Shown piece after piece: positions 45,742-56,699 of a stretch of 64,000 bases of DNA. Positions within the stretch are counted from its first letter, which is position 1; each line of letters begins with the position of its first letter. The DNA is from Leptospira stimsonii (GTDB lineage: Bacteria > Spirochaetota > Leptospiria > Leptospirales > Leptospiraceae). The position numbers and the translations under genes were made by a program. The notes beneath the pieces are model-generated. The model worked only from the letters and a program-made list of their open reading frames with translations. It was not told the origin of the DNA and did not search any database. The stretch is from assembly GCF_003545885.1 (NCBI RefSeq), contig NZ_QHCT01000004.1, positions 124,001 to 188,000 of the forward strand. The letters run 5' to 3'.

Positions 45742-46827
45742 TTAGTGGACTTGAATCACTTCGGATACGGACTCTCGAGGAATCGTAATTTCCTTTTCGA
45801 GAGTTTGAACATACATCGCTTTTTCGTCCATGTCAACGATGACACCCTCGATTGTTTTTCCATCCAAGAGGACAATCCGTTCCATTCTTTGAAATTCCGT
45901 CAGGAGTTCCTGTTTACTGGAATATCCCTTATTCTTATCCCGAGGAATGCTTTCGATTGGCAACTTATCGAATTCGGAATTTAAGAGATCCTTTTCGGAT
46001 TCCTTGAGAAGACTCCGAACAAAACCTTTTGGACTCACAAAAATCGCCTGGTTCGGTTCTAAAACCTGCTCCCCTTCCGGCGCGGTCTTTTGAGAATCCG
46101 CTCTCGCGCTGACGGCGACTCTACCTTCTAAAACTTGAATCTTGGTTCCTTCGCCGGGAAGATTTTGAAAACTAAAACTGGTCCCACGAACCTCGGCACT
46201 GACAGTTTCGGAACGTACGGAAAATTCTTCCTTCTTCAGATTCTTATGAATATGAGCTAAAAGTTCGCCTTTTTCCAAATCGATTCCGATTTTATAATGA
46301 GTTGAAAGATCGATCTTGCGGAATGAAACTTGAGAATCCCCGAGCACACGGACCGCAATTCCCTCGGATACTTTCAGATTCAAAAACGCCTTTGAAGAGG
46401 TGACAACTCTTTGCCCTTCTTGGATTCGAACTCCCGGCTTGAGAAGAATTTTATCTTTCGGATCGGTAGAAGTTAAATAGGCTTCTCCTTCTACCTGAGA
46501 AATCTCGACTCCCCCTTTTTCCAAGCTTAGAGGAGGGCTATCCTTAAGAATAGAATAATATCCTAATGTAATTGCCATTAAAAAAATAGCCGCGGCAGAA
46601 AGTGAAATTACGATTTTATTTTTTGCAAAGCGGGAGATGGGAACCACTTTCGATGTCTGGGCACGGGTATAGAGCGACTCAAAGTCTGATTGTTTGGGAG
46701 AATACTCAACCCAAGAACTACTCAGACCTTTGCCGAGCCATTCCACGGATGGACTTAGTTCGTTCTGCTTGCCTTCCAGCAGAATTTCTTTTATCTTCTC
46801 TTCCCTTTCCATTCCCGATGCTTCCAA
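45742..46827 (-). CDS. FecR-type membrane sensor/anti-sigma protein
   Basis: 361 residues. A cytoplasmic N-terminus of about 70 residues precedes one membrane helix (IVISLSAAAIFLMAITLGYY). The FecR domain (about 110-240) has GEAYLTSTDPKDKILL and VSAEVRGTSFSFQNLPG. The last 50 residues, LLDGKTIEGVIVDMDEKAMY and EITIPRESVSEV, form a small Sm-like beta domain. It begins 20 bases after the ECF sigma gene, as an anti-sigma partner would. The usual FecR N-terminal motif is not clear by eye. It probably senses an envelope signal and holds the sigma factor. Confidence 0.82.
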   Translation of the reverse strand: MEASGMEREEKIKEILLEGKQNELSPSVEWLGKGLSSSWVEYSPKQSDFESLYTRAQTSKVVPISRFAKNKIVISLSAAAIFLMAITLGYYSILKDSPPLSLEKGGVEISQVEGEAYLTSTDPKDKILLKPGVRIQEGQRVVTSSKAFLNLKVSEGIAVRVLGDSQVSFRKIDLSTHYKIGIDLEKGELLAHIHKNLKKEEFSVRSETVSAEVRGTSFSFQNLPGEGTKIQVLEGRVAVSARADSQKTAPEGEQVLEPNQAIFVSPKGFVRSLLKESEKDLLNSEFDKLPIESIPRDKNKGYSSKQELLTEFQRMERIVLLDGKTIEGVIVDMDEKAMYVQTLEKEITIPRESVSEVIQVH

Positions 46828-46846
46828 CTTTTTTTATATGATTCAA

Positions 46847-47376
<530 letters not shown>

Positions 47377-47429
47377 CGTTGAAGATGGGAAACCCAATTT
47401 CAAGTAAATTCCGCGACCGCTCCAGCCTT

Positions 47430-47450
47430 CTCTGTCATAAGTTAACAGAG
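47430..47450. promoter_or_regulatory. inverted repeat upstream of the ECF sigma gene
   Basis: CTCTGT-CATAAGTTA-ACAGAG, six-base arms with a nine-base spacer, 62 bases before the sigma start. It could be a regulator site. Confidence 0.35.
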
Positions 47451-47501
47451 TGAATTCGCCTTTTTTTCAGATTTGCAGTTTTTTTTTCAGAACCGACCGG
47501 A

Positions 47502-48260
47502 TTATTTCCTTTGATTCAGATTCCAATCGTAATCCAGATGTTGGATCTCCGCGGAGGCCGGGACCGGGGGAAGTCCGGAATTTGCGTTGAAGAAGGAAAT
47601 TAGGCTCCCACTTTTACGGGTAAAGTCCGCCTGAAACCACTGGAAAATCTTGGAAAGGTAAAGAATTTTTTTCGATGAATCGTATCGATTGTATTTAGAA
47701 TCGGAGAGAAATTTTTTTGCAACGGAACTCATTTGTTCTTCTAGTTTTGCCGCTTGATAAGCCTCGTTCAGAATCGGAGGACATCCTTTCGAGGCGCAGT
47801 TGATCGCAAAATGAATTCTGGGTTCCTGAAAATCCTTTCTGAGTTTTTCGTGCTCGATCCAGTCCAGATTCTTCTTGGTTCCTAGGAGAGTAAAGAATTC
47901 AATTTTCCAGGGTCCGGAAAAAATCCCACCGAGATCCTTGATACTTTTCAGCGGATAATGATCGAGAATCAAACGAATCGTAAACGCGTTATACGCGTTG
48001 ATAAGAAAGCTCAGTCGCTCCGAATTCGAAAAAGAAGAATATTCCTTTTCGTCGACCGCGCTCAAATTCTGTAAATAAGAATCCAATGCGGAACGATTTG
48101 TTTTCCAGGATGAATAATCGACCATTCCGTTTTGAACGTATTTTTTAAGTTCGTTCGAAAATTTGGAATGCGTGTGATCGAATGCGGATACGGTTCCGGT
48201 AAAAAATGTGAGGAGCAAAAGGACAAGGAAGGGAGTCATCGGAAGTTTTCGTTTGAACAT
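47502..48260 (-). CDS. exported DUF547 protein
   Basis: 252 residues from ATG at 48260, chosen because AAGGAAA precedes it and it gives a proper signal peptide (MFKRKLPMTPFLVLLLLTF, ending SAFD); the open frame continues to 48332. The DUF547 core has FLINAYNAFTIRLILDHYPL, GPWKIEFFTLLG, the Cys motif FAINCASKGCPPIL and, near the end, a Phe/Trp-rich strand. The family is widespread in envelopes, with no established activity; the conserved Asn/His/Cys suggests a papain-like fold to some authors. Monocistronic by spacing. Confidence 0.88.
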   Translation of the reverse strand: MFKRKLPMTPFLVLLLLTFFTGTVSAFDHTHSKFSNELKKYVQNGMVDYSSWKTNRSALDSYLQNLSAVDEKEYSSFSNSERLSFLINAYNAFTIRLILDHYPLKSIKDLGGIFSGPWKIEFFTLLGTKKNLDWIEHEKLRKDFQEPRIHFAINCASKGCPPILNEAYQAAKLEEQMSSVAKKFLSDSKYNRYDSSKKILYLSKIFQWFQADFTRKSGSLISFFNANSGLPPVPASAEIQHLDYDWNLNQRK

Positions 48261-48414
48261 TTTTTGTTTTTCCTTTTTCTTCTTCGACTGGATTGGAAAG
48301 TCCATTCGATCTATGATTTGAGAAAAAGTCAATGGAGGTTTTGGGAAACTTCGGCCCTTCTCCCATGCGTTGTTAGGAGAATCCGGAAACCGTTCTCGCG
48401 GGAATCGAAGAATC

Positions 48415-48942
48415 TTAGTAATATTGAATGCGGTCTTTTGCGTAAATTGGATTCGGAGCGAAAATAAATTCTCTCGAAATCGTGTTTGAGACTAAATCTA
48501 AGGTCAAGATATTGCGGTAATAATCGTAAAATGGTGGAGTTCCCACATTTAAAGTTTCACTGATAGATTCTCCAACTCCAATTTCTTCCAGCCAAAGCAT
48601 ATAATTTACGAGAAAACAACGGGAGACACCATGGGCTGTTGCATAAGAACTCAGAACGGCCCATGTCCCAAAATCCATTCTTACGTTGATCCGTTTCAGA
48701 GTGCCTTGATTTTTTTGATACATCGTTTTGCCGACTTCCGGATTGATCCTCTTTAAAGAGAGAAGATACTTTCCATATCTTCTCATCAAGACCGGGATTT
48801 TCTTTCGGAGAAAAACTTTCTCCTCTGCGTTCAGTCTTTTCCAATATCTTTCCGGGATCAAAAATGTTTCTACATTTGTCTTCCCTTCAACGGCGAGGCG
48901 GTCTTCAACTTTCGCAACCGGAGTAATGAATATATTTCCCAT
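48415..48942 (-). CDS. DUF1564 protein
   Basis: 175 residues. The text TFLIPERYWKRLNAEEKVFL, KIPVLMRRYGKYLLS and AVLSSYATAHGVSRCFLVNY then LWLEEIGVGE is the Leptospira-restricted DUF1564 pattern, which occurs as many paralogues per genome. No signal peptide; basic middle part. The family has no known function; a ribbon-helix-helix-like or phage/plasmid-related DNA-binding role is only a guess. A degenerate copy of the 19-base intergenic repeat (48536-48554) falls inside the coding sequence. Confidence 0.85.
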   Translation of the reverse strand: MGNIFITPVAKVEDRLAVEGKTNVETFLIPERYWKRLNAEEKVFLRKKIPVLMRRYGKYLLSLKRINPEVGKTMYQKNQGTLKRINVRMDFGTWAVLSSYATAHGVSRCFLVNYMLWLEEIGVGESISETLNVGTPPFYDYYRNILTLDLVSNTISREFIFAPNPIYAKDRIQYY

Positions 48943-49124
48943 ACACTATACGGTTCCAATGACTTTCATTTCGGGCGCATTCAAAAGACAAAATTATTTT
49001 TTTTATAAGAAGAATACGGACTCTTTCCTAAAAGATCGGATCCGCTCGAAAACAACGCTTTTGAATCAGCGCCTTTTTTTACGAAAAAAAAGGCAGGCCG
49101 TTTGTTAATAAACCGAGGCGTCTC

Positions 49125-49649
49125 ATGACAATCGTTTATAACGGAACCGGCGGAGCATTGGGAATTTTTGCCGCACTTGTTTCTATCATTTTAAGTTTTT
49201 ACGACGTTACTTGGAATCCTTGGGGAATCTTGATTTTTTGTTCCATCCTTAGTCTTGCAGGCGGAATTTTGGAACTCACTTTGGATCAAAGGATTCGTCC
49301 ACGTTACTTTTATTTGATCCCAGCTTGGCTCGTCGGGGTCTGCGGAATCGGACTTGTCATCCGAGAGATGCACACGTTTTGGGGGAATGTGATCTTTGCG
49401 GGAATCTTGATTCCCCTTTCATTTTGGATTCGATCCGAATCAAAAAAACCAGGCGGAAAATGGGTATTTACCCTCATAGGAAGTTTAGTCTTGCTCTTGA
49501 CTACGCAAATTCTGATGCAAGGAGAAGACGGACCTACCCCTTCGATTTGGAGTCATATCGCAAACGGAATTTCCATCCTCCTCTTCGGGCTTTCCCTCTT
49601 CAAGATTTGGTCTGCGAGAAAAAGAGAAGAAGAACTTTTTCCTCCTTAA
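49125..49649 (+). CDS. small multi-pass membrane protein, unknown
   Basis: 174 residues with about six hydrophobic segments (LGIFAALVSIILSFY, GILIFCSILSLAGGILEL and others) and a basic C-terminus WSARKREEELFPP. No family recognised. Transcribed alone; the next plus-strand gene starts 78 bases later and may be in the same unit. Confidence 0.7.
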   Translation: MTIVYNGTGGALGIFAALVSIILSFYDVTWNPWGILIFCSILSLAGGILELTLDQRIRPRYFYLIPAWLVGVCGIGLVIREMHTFWGNVIFAGILIPLSFWIRSESKKPGGKWVFTLIGSLVLLLTTQILMQGEDGPTPSIWSHIANGISILLFGLSLFKIWSARKREEELFPP

Positions 49650-49727
49650 AATCATTGTGAATCTAAAAATCGAATCGGAGAAAATTTCTCTCCTTATAGG
49701 AATCGATTCTTTCGATACAATTCTTAG

Positions 49728-50102
49728 ATGTCCTCATTTTTTCAAAACGAACCCAAACCGGAAAATAGAATATTAGGTTATGGAAATCCGATCCTAATTT
49801 CTAAACTTTGCATGGTTGGATTGTTTTGTTTTGGACTTTTACTCGAATTCTCCTTTCCGATATTTTCTCAAAACGAACCCAATCAGAAAACTCAAGAACA
49901 ACCGGAATCAAAACCCCTTTTACGGGTCTTTCCCTCTTTTCGAAAGGAAGAATGCGACTGGGCGATTCGCTGGGATATCTGTCTGAATTGTCTAAGAATC
50001 GGTCGGCGCTACGCGCAAAAGATCCATTTCTATCCTTCGGGTCCGTATCGAGAACACGGATGTTATTCGGAAGAGGAAGGTTTTTTTCTTTTAGAAGAAT
50101 GA
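49728..50102 (+). CDS. small exported or membrane-anchored protein, unknown
   Basis: 124 residues. One hydrophobic segment (LCMVGLFCFGLLLEFSFPIF, about 27-47) with a possible cleavage after FSQ, then a Gln/Glu/Pro-rich linker and a Cys-containing domain (EECDWAIRWDICLNCLRIGR, then EHGCYSEEEG) with four Cys that could form disulfides outside the cytoplasm. An internal ATG just before the hydrophobic part would give a shorter leader. No family recognised. Confidence 0.6.
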   Translation: MSSFFQNEPKPENRILGYGNPILISKLCMVGLFCFGLLLEFSFPIFSQNEPNQKTQEQPESKPLLRVFPSFRKEECDWAIRWDICLNCLRIGRRYAQKIHFYPSGPYREHGCYSEEEGFFLLEE

Positions 50103-50143
50103 AGTAGGTGAGAAGAAAAAGGTAAATCGAGAGAAAGATTCGA

Positions 50144-50182
50144 TAAAAAAAAAGCAGAGAAGAAGAAATCCTTCCCTGCTTT
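50144..50182 (-). terminator. terminator of the GH5-lipoprotein operon
   Basis: On the minus strand AAAGCAGGGAAG pairs with CTTCTCTGCTTT (twelve pairs with one G-U) and runs into TTTTTTTTT. It starts 19 bases after the lipoprotein stop. Confidence 0.88.
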
Positions 50183-50200
50183 ACTTTGATTGGAAAAATC

Positions 50201-50482
50201 TTATTTCTTACAAGCCTGAATTGCGGGAATGCTTTTCGCGGACTTGAGACAAGTCAGATCAAATTTTCCAGACATACATTCTTTTTGTAAAACAGGAACT
50301 AATGTCGCTTTCATGGTTGCGATGTTTGCGGTATCGTCTGCTTTTTGTCCTGCTGTCAGGTTGGTTAGCATTTCTTCAACGATCGGAGCGCATTCTTCCG
50401 CCGAATGTTTTGGTCCGCCGCACATAACAGTCAGAGATAGAACTGCTACAGCGCTTAGGGTAATCATGAGAACTTTTTTCAT
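50201..50482 (-). CDS. small Cys-containing lipoprotein
   Basis: 93 residues. The leader MKKVLMITLSAVAVLSLTVM ends at Cys21 (lipobox LTVMC). The mature part is mainly helical with four Cys (EECAPIV, KECMSG, LTCLKS, QACKK), enough for two disulfides. It looks like the small Leptospira-specific lipoprotein family found in several copies per genome (possibly TIGR04454; from memory). Its ATG overlaps the GH5 stop by four bases, so the two are translated together. Function unknown. Confidence 0.82.
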   Translation of the reverse strand: MKKVLMITLSAVAVLSLTVMCGGPKHSAEECAPIVEEMLTNLTAGQKADDTANIATMKATLVPVLQKECMSGKFDLTCLKSAKSIPAIQACKK

Positions 50483-52443
50483 CTAATCTTCCTCTTTTGA
50501 GTATTCGGAACCACTTTAGTCCGATCTTGTTCCCTGAAAAGTGATTTTTTCGACGGTAAAATGGTTATTCCATAATGTAGAATTCCTTTTTCTCCCTTAA
50601 ACTTGAGTATTCTGGCACGGGCGTCGTACTGATACGAACCCGCATTCACCAAAACTTCAAAGCCATTCTTATAATGAATGTCCGGAATGAATATTTCGGT
50701 TTCCGGAAATAAATCTCCTTCTTGTCGAAAAGAAAATTTGAATAGAGAACGTTCCATATCAAAAGACAAGGCCACGGGTAAACCCTTCGTTCGAACCGGA
50801 TAAGGTCGGCTAAAGGCCTTTACCGCCCGTCCTCCGTCTTCGTCGTAAGCCGTGGGTGTGTCCAATGAATAAATAGAAAGATCTTCTTCGTTCCAACGAT
50901 CTCCCAAACTGTGAGTATGATCCGGAGTATAATTCCAAAGGGCGAGGTTTACGAAATTTTTTTCGATCGCCTTCATGATTCGATCCAAAGCTTTTTCTAA
51001 AACCCCGTAATCTTTTTTGAGATACGCGACTCTCTGATTCAAATCCATCGGAAGTCCCGTTTCTCCGATTACGGTCGGACAATTTCCCATATTTTTTTCG
51101 GACATTTCCCGGATCATTCGAATCGTTTCTTCGTAAGCCTTATCGATATTTTCGCTTCCGAAAACCGGCTTTGCTTTGAAAACGTGAACTCCGAACCAAG
51201 GAAAATAACGTTTGAGCATGAGCACCGAAACATCATACCAATGTGTTGCGTTCACGACACCACCGTGGTTCTTCTTCGGAGTTTCTTTCCATTCCAACTC
51301 GAGTCGAGAGGGATCACTTTCTATAAAAATATGAAATCTACTTTCTACCTTCTGCACTCTTTCTTTGAATTTCTTGATAAAGGGTTGCATAAAATCGGAA
51401 TAGAATTCGTATTTTCTTCCATTCTTCTTATAGAAGTAATCCGGTTTGAGTAACATAGGAGCGCCGTTCGGATCGTAATCCCAAACTCCGTGATTTCTCC
51501 AGATACATTGATGTCCTCGTTTCCAAAGAGGAACTCCGCCCGCATTCAATCGAACCTTTCCCCAAGGAAGACTCCAGAACCCGAGCATATACGCTTGCTC
51601 CGCAGAAACGGCGCGCCCTTCAGATAAATACATTTCTTTGAACGGAGGAGTTTTGATCACCTTTCCAAAACCGAAGGCTTCGAACTCTCCCAGATTCTTT
51701 TTACCGATCCATCCCGGAGAAGGCTCGTTCATAGAATCAAAGCCGACGACGTGTTTGTATTTTTTTAGTTTGCGTACGATTTTGAGAACGGATTCTATAT
51801 AATGATCTTGTAAAAAATCCTGAACGTTCTTTCCGCCGATTTTCGTTTCGGGTGCAAATTCCTTTCCTCCGAAGAATAAAGAAAACATCGTTCCGCACGC
51901 ATACTTCTGATAGTTGAGCGGCCAGGACATTCTTCTATAATTTCTTCCCTGGTGATGATGTACGATTGCGGTTTCGGAATCTCGTATCTTTCCGATGTCC
52001 ATTCCCAATTCTTCCAAAGTCCATCCGGGCGCCCCATCTCCTCCCGTAAAACGAGACCAAACATCTTGATGTGGATCGATAAATAGATAGAGTCCTTTTT
52101 GTCCCGCGAGAGAGACCATTCTTTCTATGTAGTCTATGTATTCCGTATCGTATTTTCCGGGGCCCTTGTGCTCGATCGCTTCCCAAGTGATGATGAATCG
52201 TAGAAAATTGAATCCCCACTTCCGAAGACGATCAAAGTGCTCGCCTGCCTGGCTTTCTTCCAAGGGTCTTCCCACAAAGGAAACGTTTCTATGATTGTAG
52301 AATGTAAGAGTCTGGTCAAAGTGTGTGGTTCCGTCCGGCTTCGAGGGGACTTTCGCCGATCCCGAAAGATTGACTCCTCTCAACTGATAGATCGTCCCGT
52401 CCTTCCCAGCGAAATGTCCGTTCTTTACGAATAATTCTTCCAT
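50479..52443 (-). CDS. GH5 endoglycoceramidase-like glycosidase
   Basis: 654 residues from ATG at 52443, preceded by GGGGAAA; upstream codons in the same frame are basic and unlike the family. The (beta/alpha)8 domain has YQLRGVNLSG, LRFIITWEAIEHKGP, DPHQDVWSRFTGGDGAPGW, the acid/base Glu240 in DSMNEPSPGW and the nucleophile Glu461 in TVIGETGLP. Those and the length fit endoglycoceramidases, which cut the glycan from glycosphingolipids. A C-terminal beta domain follows. No signal peptide is seen, odd for an enzyme that meets host lipids. The overlap with a lipoprotein gene suggests they act together. Confidence 0.88.
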   Translation of the reverse strand: MEELFVKNGHFAGKDGTIYQLRGVNLSGSAKVPSKPDGTTHFDQTLTFYNHRNVSFVGRPLEESQAGEHFDRLRKWGFNFLRFIITWEAIEHKGPGKYDTEYIDYIERMVSLAGQKGLYLFIDPHQDVWSRFTGGDGAPGWTLEELGMDIGKIRDSETAIVHHHQGRNYRRMSWPLNYQKYACGTMFSLFFGGKEFAPETKIGGKNVQDFLQDHYIESVLKIVRKLKKYKHVVGFDSMNEPSPGWIGKKNLGEFEAFGFGKVIKTPPFKEMYLSEGRAVSAEQAYMLGFWSLPWGKVRLNAGGVPLWKRGHQCIWRNHGVWDYDPNGAPMLLKPDYFYKKNGRKYEFYSDFMQPFIKKFKERVQKVESRFHIFIESDPSRLELEWKETPKKNHGGVVNATHWYDVSVLMLKRYFPWFGVHVFKAKPVFGSENIDKAYEETIRMIREMSEKNMGNCPTVIGETGLPMDLNQRVAYLKKDYGVLEKALDRIMKAIEKNFVNLALWNYTPDHTHSLGDRWNEEDLSIYSLDTPTAYDEDGGRAVKAFSRPYPVRTKGLPVALSFDMERSLFKFSFRQEGDLFPETEIFIPDIHYKNGFEVLVNAGSYQYDARARILKFKGEKGILHYGITILPSKKSLFREQDRTKVVPNTQKRKIR

Positions 52444-52722
52444 TTTGTATTTCCCCGAATTGATTTCTTTTTCCCCTAAGTTTCTTTGCTTGTAAAGAGC
52501 GTTTCTTTTTAATAAGAATCTCTTTGCTTCGCAAAGAGCCAATCGCAACCTACTCTTCAAGAGCCCGCGGTCAAAACCGTTGAGTCGAGTCTCTACTGGC
52601 TTTTCAAACTTTGTGGTTGCAGTTTGAGAGCCTCTCTTTTCTGAATCGCTCGGTGCGTCCGATTGATTTTCTTCGGTTCTACTTTCACGAGCCGTGATTC
52701 AAATCACAATCTCCGTATATTC

Positions 52723-53601
52723 CTATTCGTTAAACTGAATTCTTGCGTCTTCATAACCTCTGCTGATCAAATAGTCCGCCTGTACTTGCGAAAAATTTAA
52801 TATACTACTGAAGCCTAGCGAGGTTCTCGGGCCGATCGTTCTGATTTTTAATTCCGGTCGATCCGCGCTCGGAATGGATAAAAGAGAAGAGAGTTTTGAT
52901 TTTTTGCCTTTTCTTTTTTTCTTTTCAAAATTCATATTGGACATCACGGTTTGAAAGGAACCGATGAGAGAAAGCTCGAAGACCCTTTCCAAACCTTCTC
53001 TTCTCGTTTTCGGAAGTCCCATGTCGATCCCCCCGACGGGAGAAAGTAATACTACAACGATGTCCGTCGCCCCTCTTTCCACTGCGGGAAGAATCGGAGT
53101 GTTTGCCATTACACCTCCATCCCAGTGTGGAGCTCCGTCCACATACTGCCAGGGAAAAAACATCGGAATCGCGGACGAGGCCATCACGTGTTCGATATCG
53201 ATTTCTTTGTTTCGAAAAAATACAAGTTCGGCGGTGAGAATATTCACCGCCGTGATAATCACTTCCGTCGGATTCTTCCTTAGGTTTCGAAAGTCCAAAT
53301 GAGAATAGAGAAGATTTTTGAGCGGAGTCGTATCGGTTAAGGGTGAATAACTTTTTACGAAGATGTCTACGAGATCGTTCCAGATGGAATAACGCATCAC
53401 CTTCTTTGCTTCGATCGACTTCCAGAGTTTGGTGATCTCGGCCGCGTTCATTCCGCAACCCATCGCGGTGGCCGTAATCGCTCCTACGGAAGTTCCACAG
53501 ATGACATCCGGTTTGAATTGAATTTCTTCTAAATATCGAAGAACCCCGGCTTGATAAGCGCCTCGGGCTCCTCCTCCGGATAGGATCAGGGCACGTTTCA
53601 T
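52723..53601 (-). CDS. patatin-like phospholipase
   Basis: 292 residues. The oxyanion loop LSGGGARGAYQAGVL at the N-terminus, the nucleophile Ser in CGTSVGAITA and the catalytic Asp in WDGGVMANTP are complete, so it should be an active Ser-Asp lipid acyl hydrolase. No signal peptide or membrane helix. A Lys-rich patch EKKKRKGKKSKLSS near residue 235 may bind membranes. Monocistronic. Bacterial relatives include RssA-like enzymes and virulence lipases; which applies is not clear. Confidence 0.92.
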   Translation of the reverse strand: MKRALILSGGGARGAYQAGVLRYLEEIQFKPDVICGTSVGAITATAMGCGMNAAEITKLWKSIEAKKVMRYSIWNDLVDIFVKSYSPLTDTTPLKNLLYSHLDFRNLRKNPTEVIITAVNILTAELVFFRNKEIDIEHVMASSAIPMFFPWQYVDGAPHWDGGVMANTPILPAVERGATDIVVVLLSPVGGIDMGLPKTRREGLERVFELSLIGSFQTVMSNMNFEKKKRKGKKSKLSSLLSIPSADRPELKIRTIGPRTSLGFSSILNFSQVQADYLISRGYEDARIQFNE

Positions 53602-53789
53602 TCTACCTGATTCTCAAACGGTTCTAAAAAAGAGAAGAATTTTCGGTGGAGCGGGAAGGACACTTTTGAAAGGTTCGGAAAAGAAGAATTTTGAGGGAAA
53701 CCTTCTGAGCGACTGCATCGTTTCTCCGGCATCAAACTGCCGGGATCGGAAGCTCGAGAATGACCAGTTCGCGAAACTCAGAAAGGTCA

Positions 53790-53941
<152 letters not shown>

Positions 53942-53987
53942 TAAAATGTCAAGAATTAGAGCAAAATTTTTCGGGAATTTTCTTTCC

Positions 53988-55199
53988 TTAAGAAACGGCC
54001 TTCACTCTCGAAATCAGAATCAGCGCGATCACGTTAAACCCTATCGCGAGATAACCGGCTATATCATAGTTTTCGTATGGAGCGGTCGGCGAGGCGGCGT
54101 AAAGAATACTTCCTCCGATCGTCGCGCCCAAACCGGAAGCCAAGTTTTGAAACGAAGAAATGACGGTCATAAAACGACCTCTGTCCTTCGGTTCGGTACT
54201 GGACGTAATCAATGCAAGCGCAGGAATCCATCTTCCGGAAACAAGAACCATAAAGAACGTAGTCAAAATCACGACGTTGGCCAAAGAAGTTTTTCCCAAA
54301 TGCGTCATGATAAAAATGGGAACAAAGGATAAGGGAACCAAAATATAGAATACCTTGTGTTTTCCGATCTTGTCGGAAAGAATCCCGATCAATCTCGAAG
54401 AAAAAAGAGTGACCAGCCCGCCGAAAAAGTAGATCCACGGAATATCCTCTTTTGAAATTCCAACGTTTCGTTCCATATACGGAGCGATAAACGGAATCAC
54501 TGTGAAGCCGCCCAAGATCACGAACATCATCAGCATATACGAGGCCGTATATTTTTTATAAGTAAGAATCCGAAAGAAGTTTAACACAGGGTTATCACCG
54601 GCGGATTGATACGGAGGAATGTGAGGTAAATGATAATACATCAAAACCAAAATCGGAAGACTTATCAAAGCGATTCCAGCGAAGGACATATTCCAACCGT
54701 AGAAGGAAGCGATCTTTAGACCCAGAGGAATTCCGATCACGGAGGCGACGGAGAATGCGCCCATAATGGCACCGGTTGCCCTTCCTCTTCTTTCCATCGC
54801 GATTGCGTCCCCAACCACCGCAAAGGTCACGGAACTGAGAACTCCACCGAAAGCGCCGGACAAAATTCTTGCAAACAAAAGAAGACGATAAGAATCCGCG
54901 ACCGCACACAAAGCCGTCCCTATGATAAAACCTGTGTACAAGAACATTGCGGCCGTCTTCCGATTGAATCGATCGATAAAAAGCGCACCCACGATTCCCG
55001 CCGCGAACGCGCTGTACGTATATGCGGATATTAAGAATGAGAATTCCTGCGGGTCAATATGAAACGCCTCTTGAAAATAACTCCCCAAAGGCATCATGAT
55101 CACGAAGTCGAGTATATGTGTGAATTGAATCGCCGCGAGAACGAAGATCAACATTCCTTCTGATTTTACGTATATGTTACGAGTCGGTTGTGATGACAT
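53988..55199 (-). CDS. MFS transporter
   Basis: 403 residues with twelve membrane segments. Motif A-like ALFIDRFNRKTAAMFL follows helix 2 and the antiporter-type motif C region is AFSVASVIGIPLGLKIA. The second half has LSDKIGKHKVFYI, the motif A repeat. It resembles the drug/sugar efflux (AraJ/YdhP-like, DHA1) branch. Divergent from the CoA-transferase gene over 113 bases. Substrate unknown. Confidence 0.88.
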   Translation of the reverse strand: MSSQPTRNIYVKSEGMLIFVLAAIQFTHILDFVIMMPLGSYFQEAFHIDPQEFSFLISAYTYSAFAAGIVGALFIDRFNRKTAAMFLYTGFIIGTALCAVADSYRLLLFARILSGAFGGVLSSVTFAVVGDAIAMERRGRATGAIMGAFSVASVIGIPLGLKIASFYGWNMSFAGIALISLPILVLMYYHLPHIPPYQSAGDNPVLNFFRILTYKKYTASYMLMMFVILGGFTVIPFIAPYMERNVGISKEDIPWIYFFGGLVTLFSSRLIGILSDKIGKHKVFYILVPLSFVPIFIMTHLGKTSLANVVILTTFFMVLVSGRWIPALALITSSTEPKDRGRFMTVISSFQNLASGLGATIGGSILYAASPTAPYENYDIAGYLAIGFNVIALILISRVKAVS

Positions 55200-55312
55200 T
55201 ATATGGATAGCTTGAGAAATATCATTTTCTTGTAGATAGAAAAATCAAAAAAATAGGTTGAAGAGCTTCCATTCGCGAGAAGAATTCTTTTTAAAAAAGG
55301 TCCCTAAATTGA

Positions 55313-56590
<1,278 letters not shown>

Positions 56591-56699
56591 AACGGGGAAA
56601 CGTTGTAATCCAATTTTATTCTTCCTGTTTCAGATTTAGAACGGAATCGTTTGACAGAGGCCGATCCTTTCGTCAGATTGAATCTGTAATCGGAACTCA

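Noticed and set aside
52444..52722. Longer N-terminus of the GH5 protein or a tRNA in this gap
   Set aside because: The upstream codons are basic and unlike the family; no cloverleaf could be drawn.
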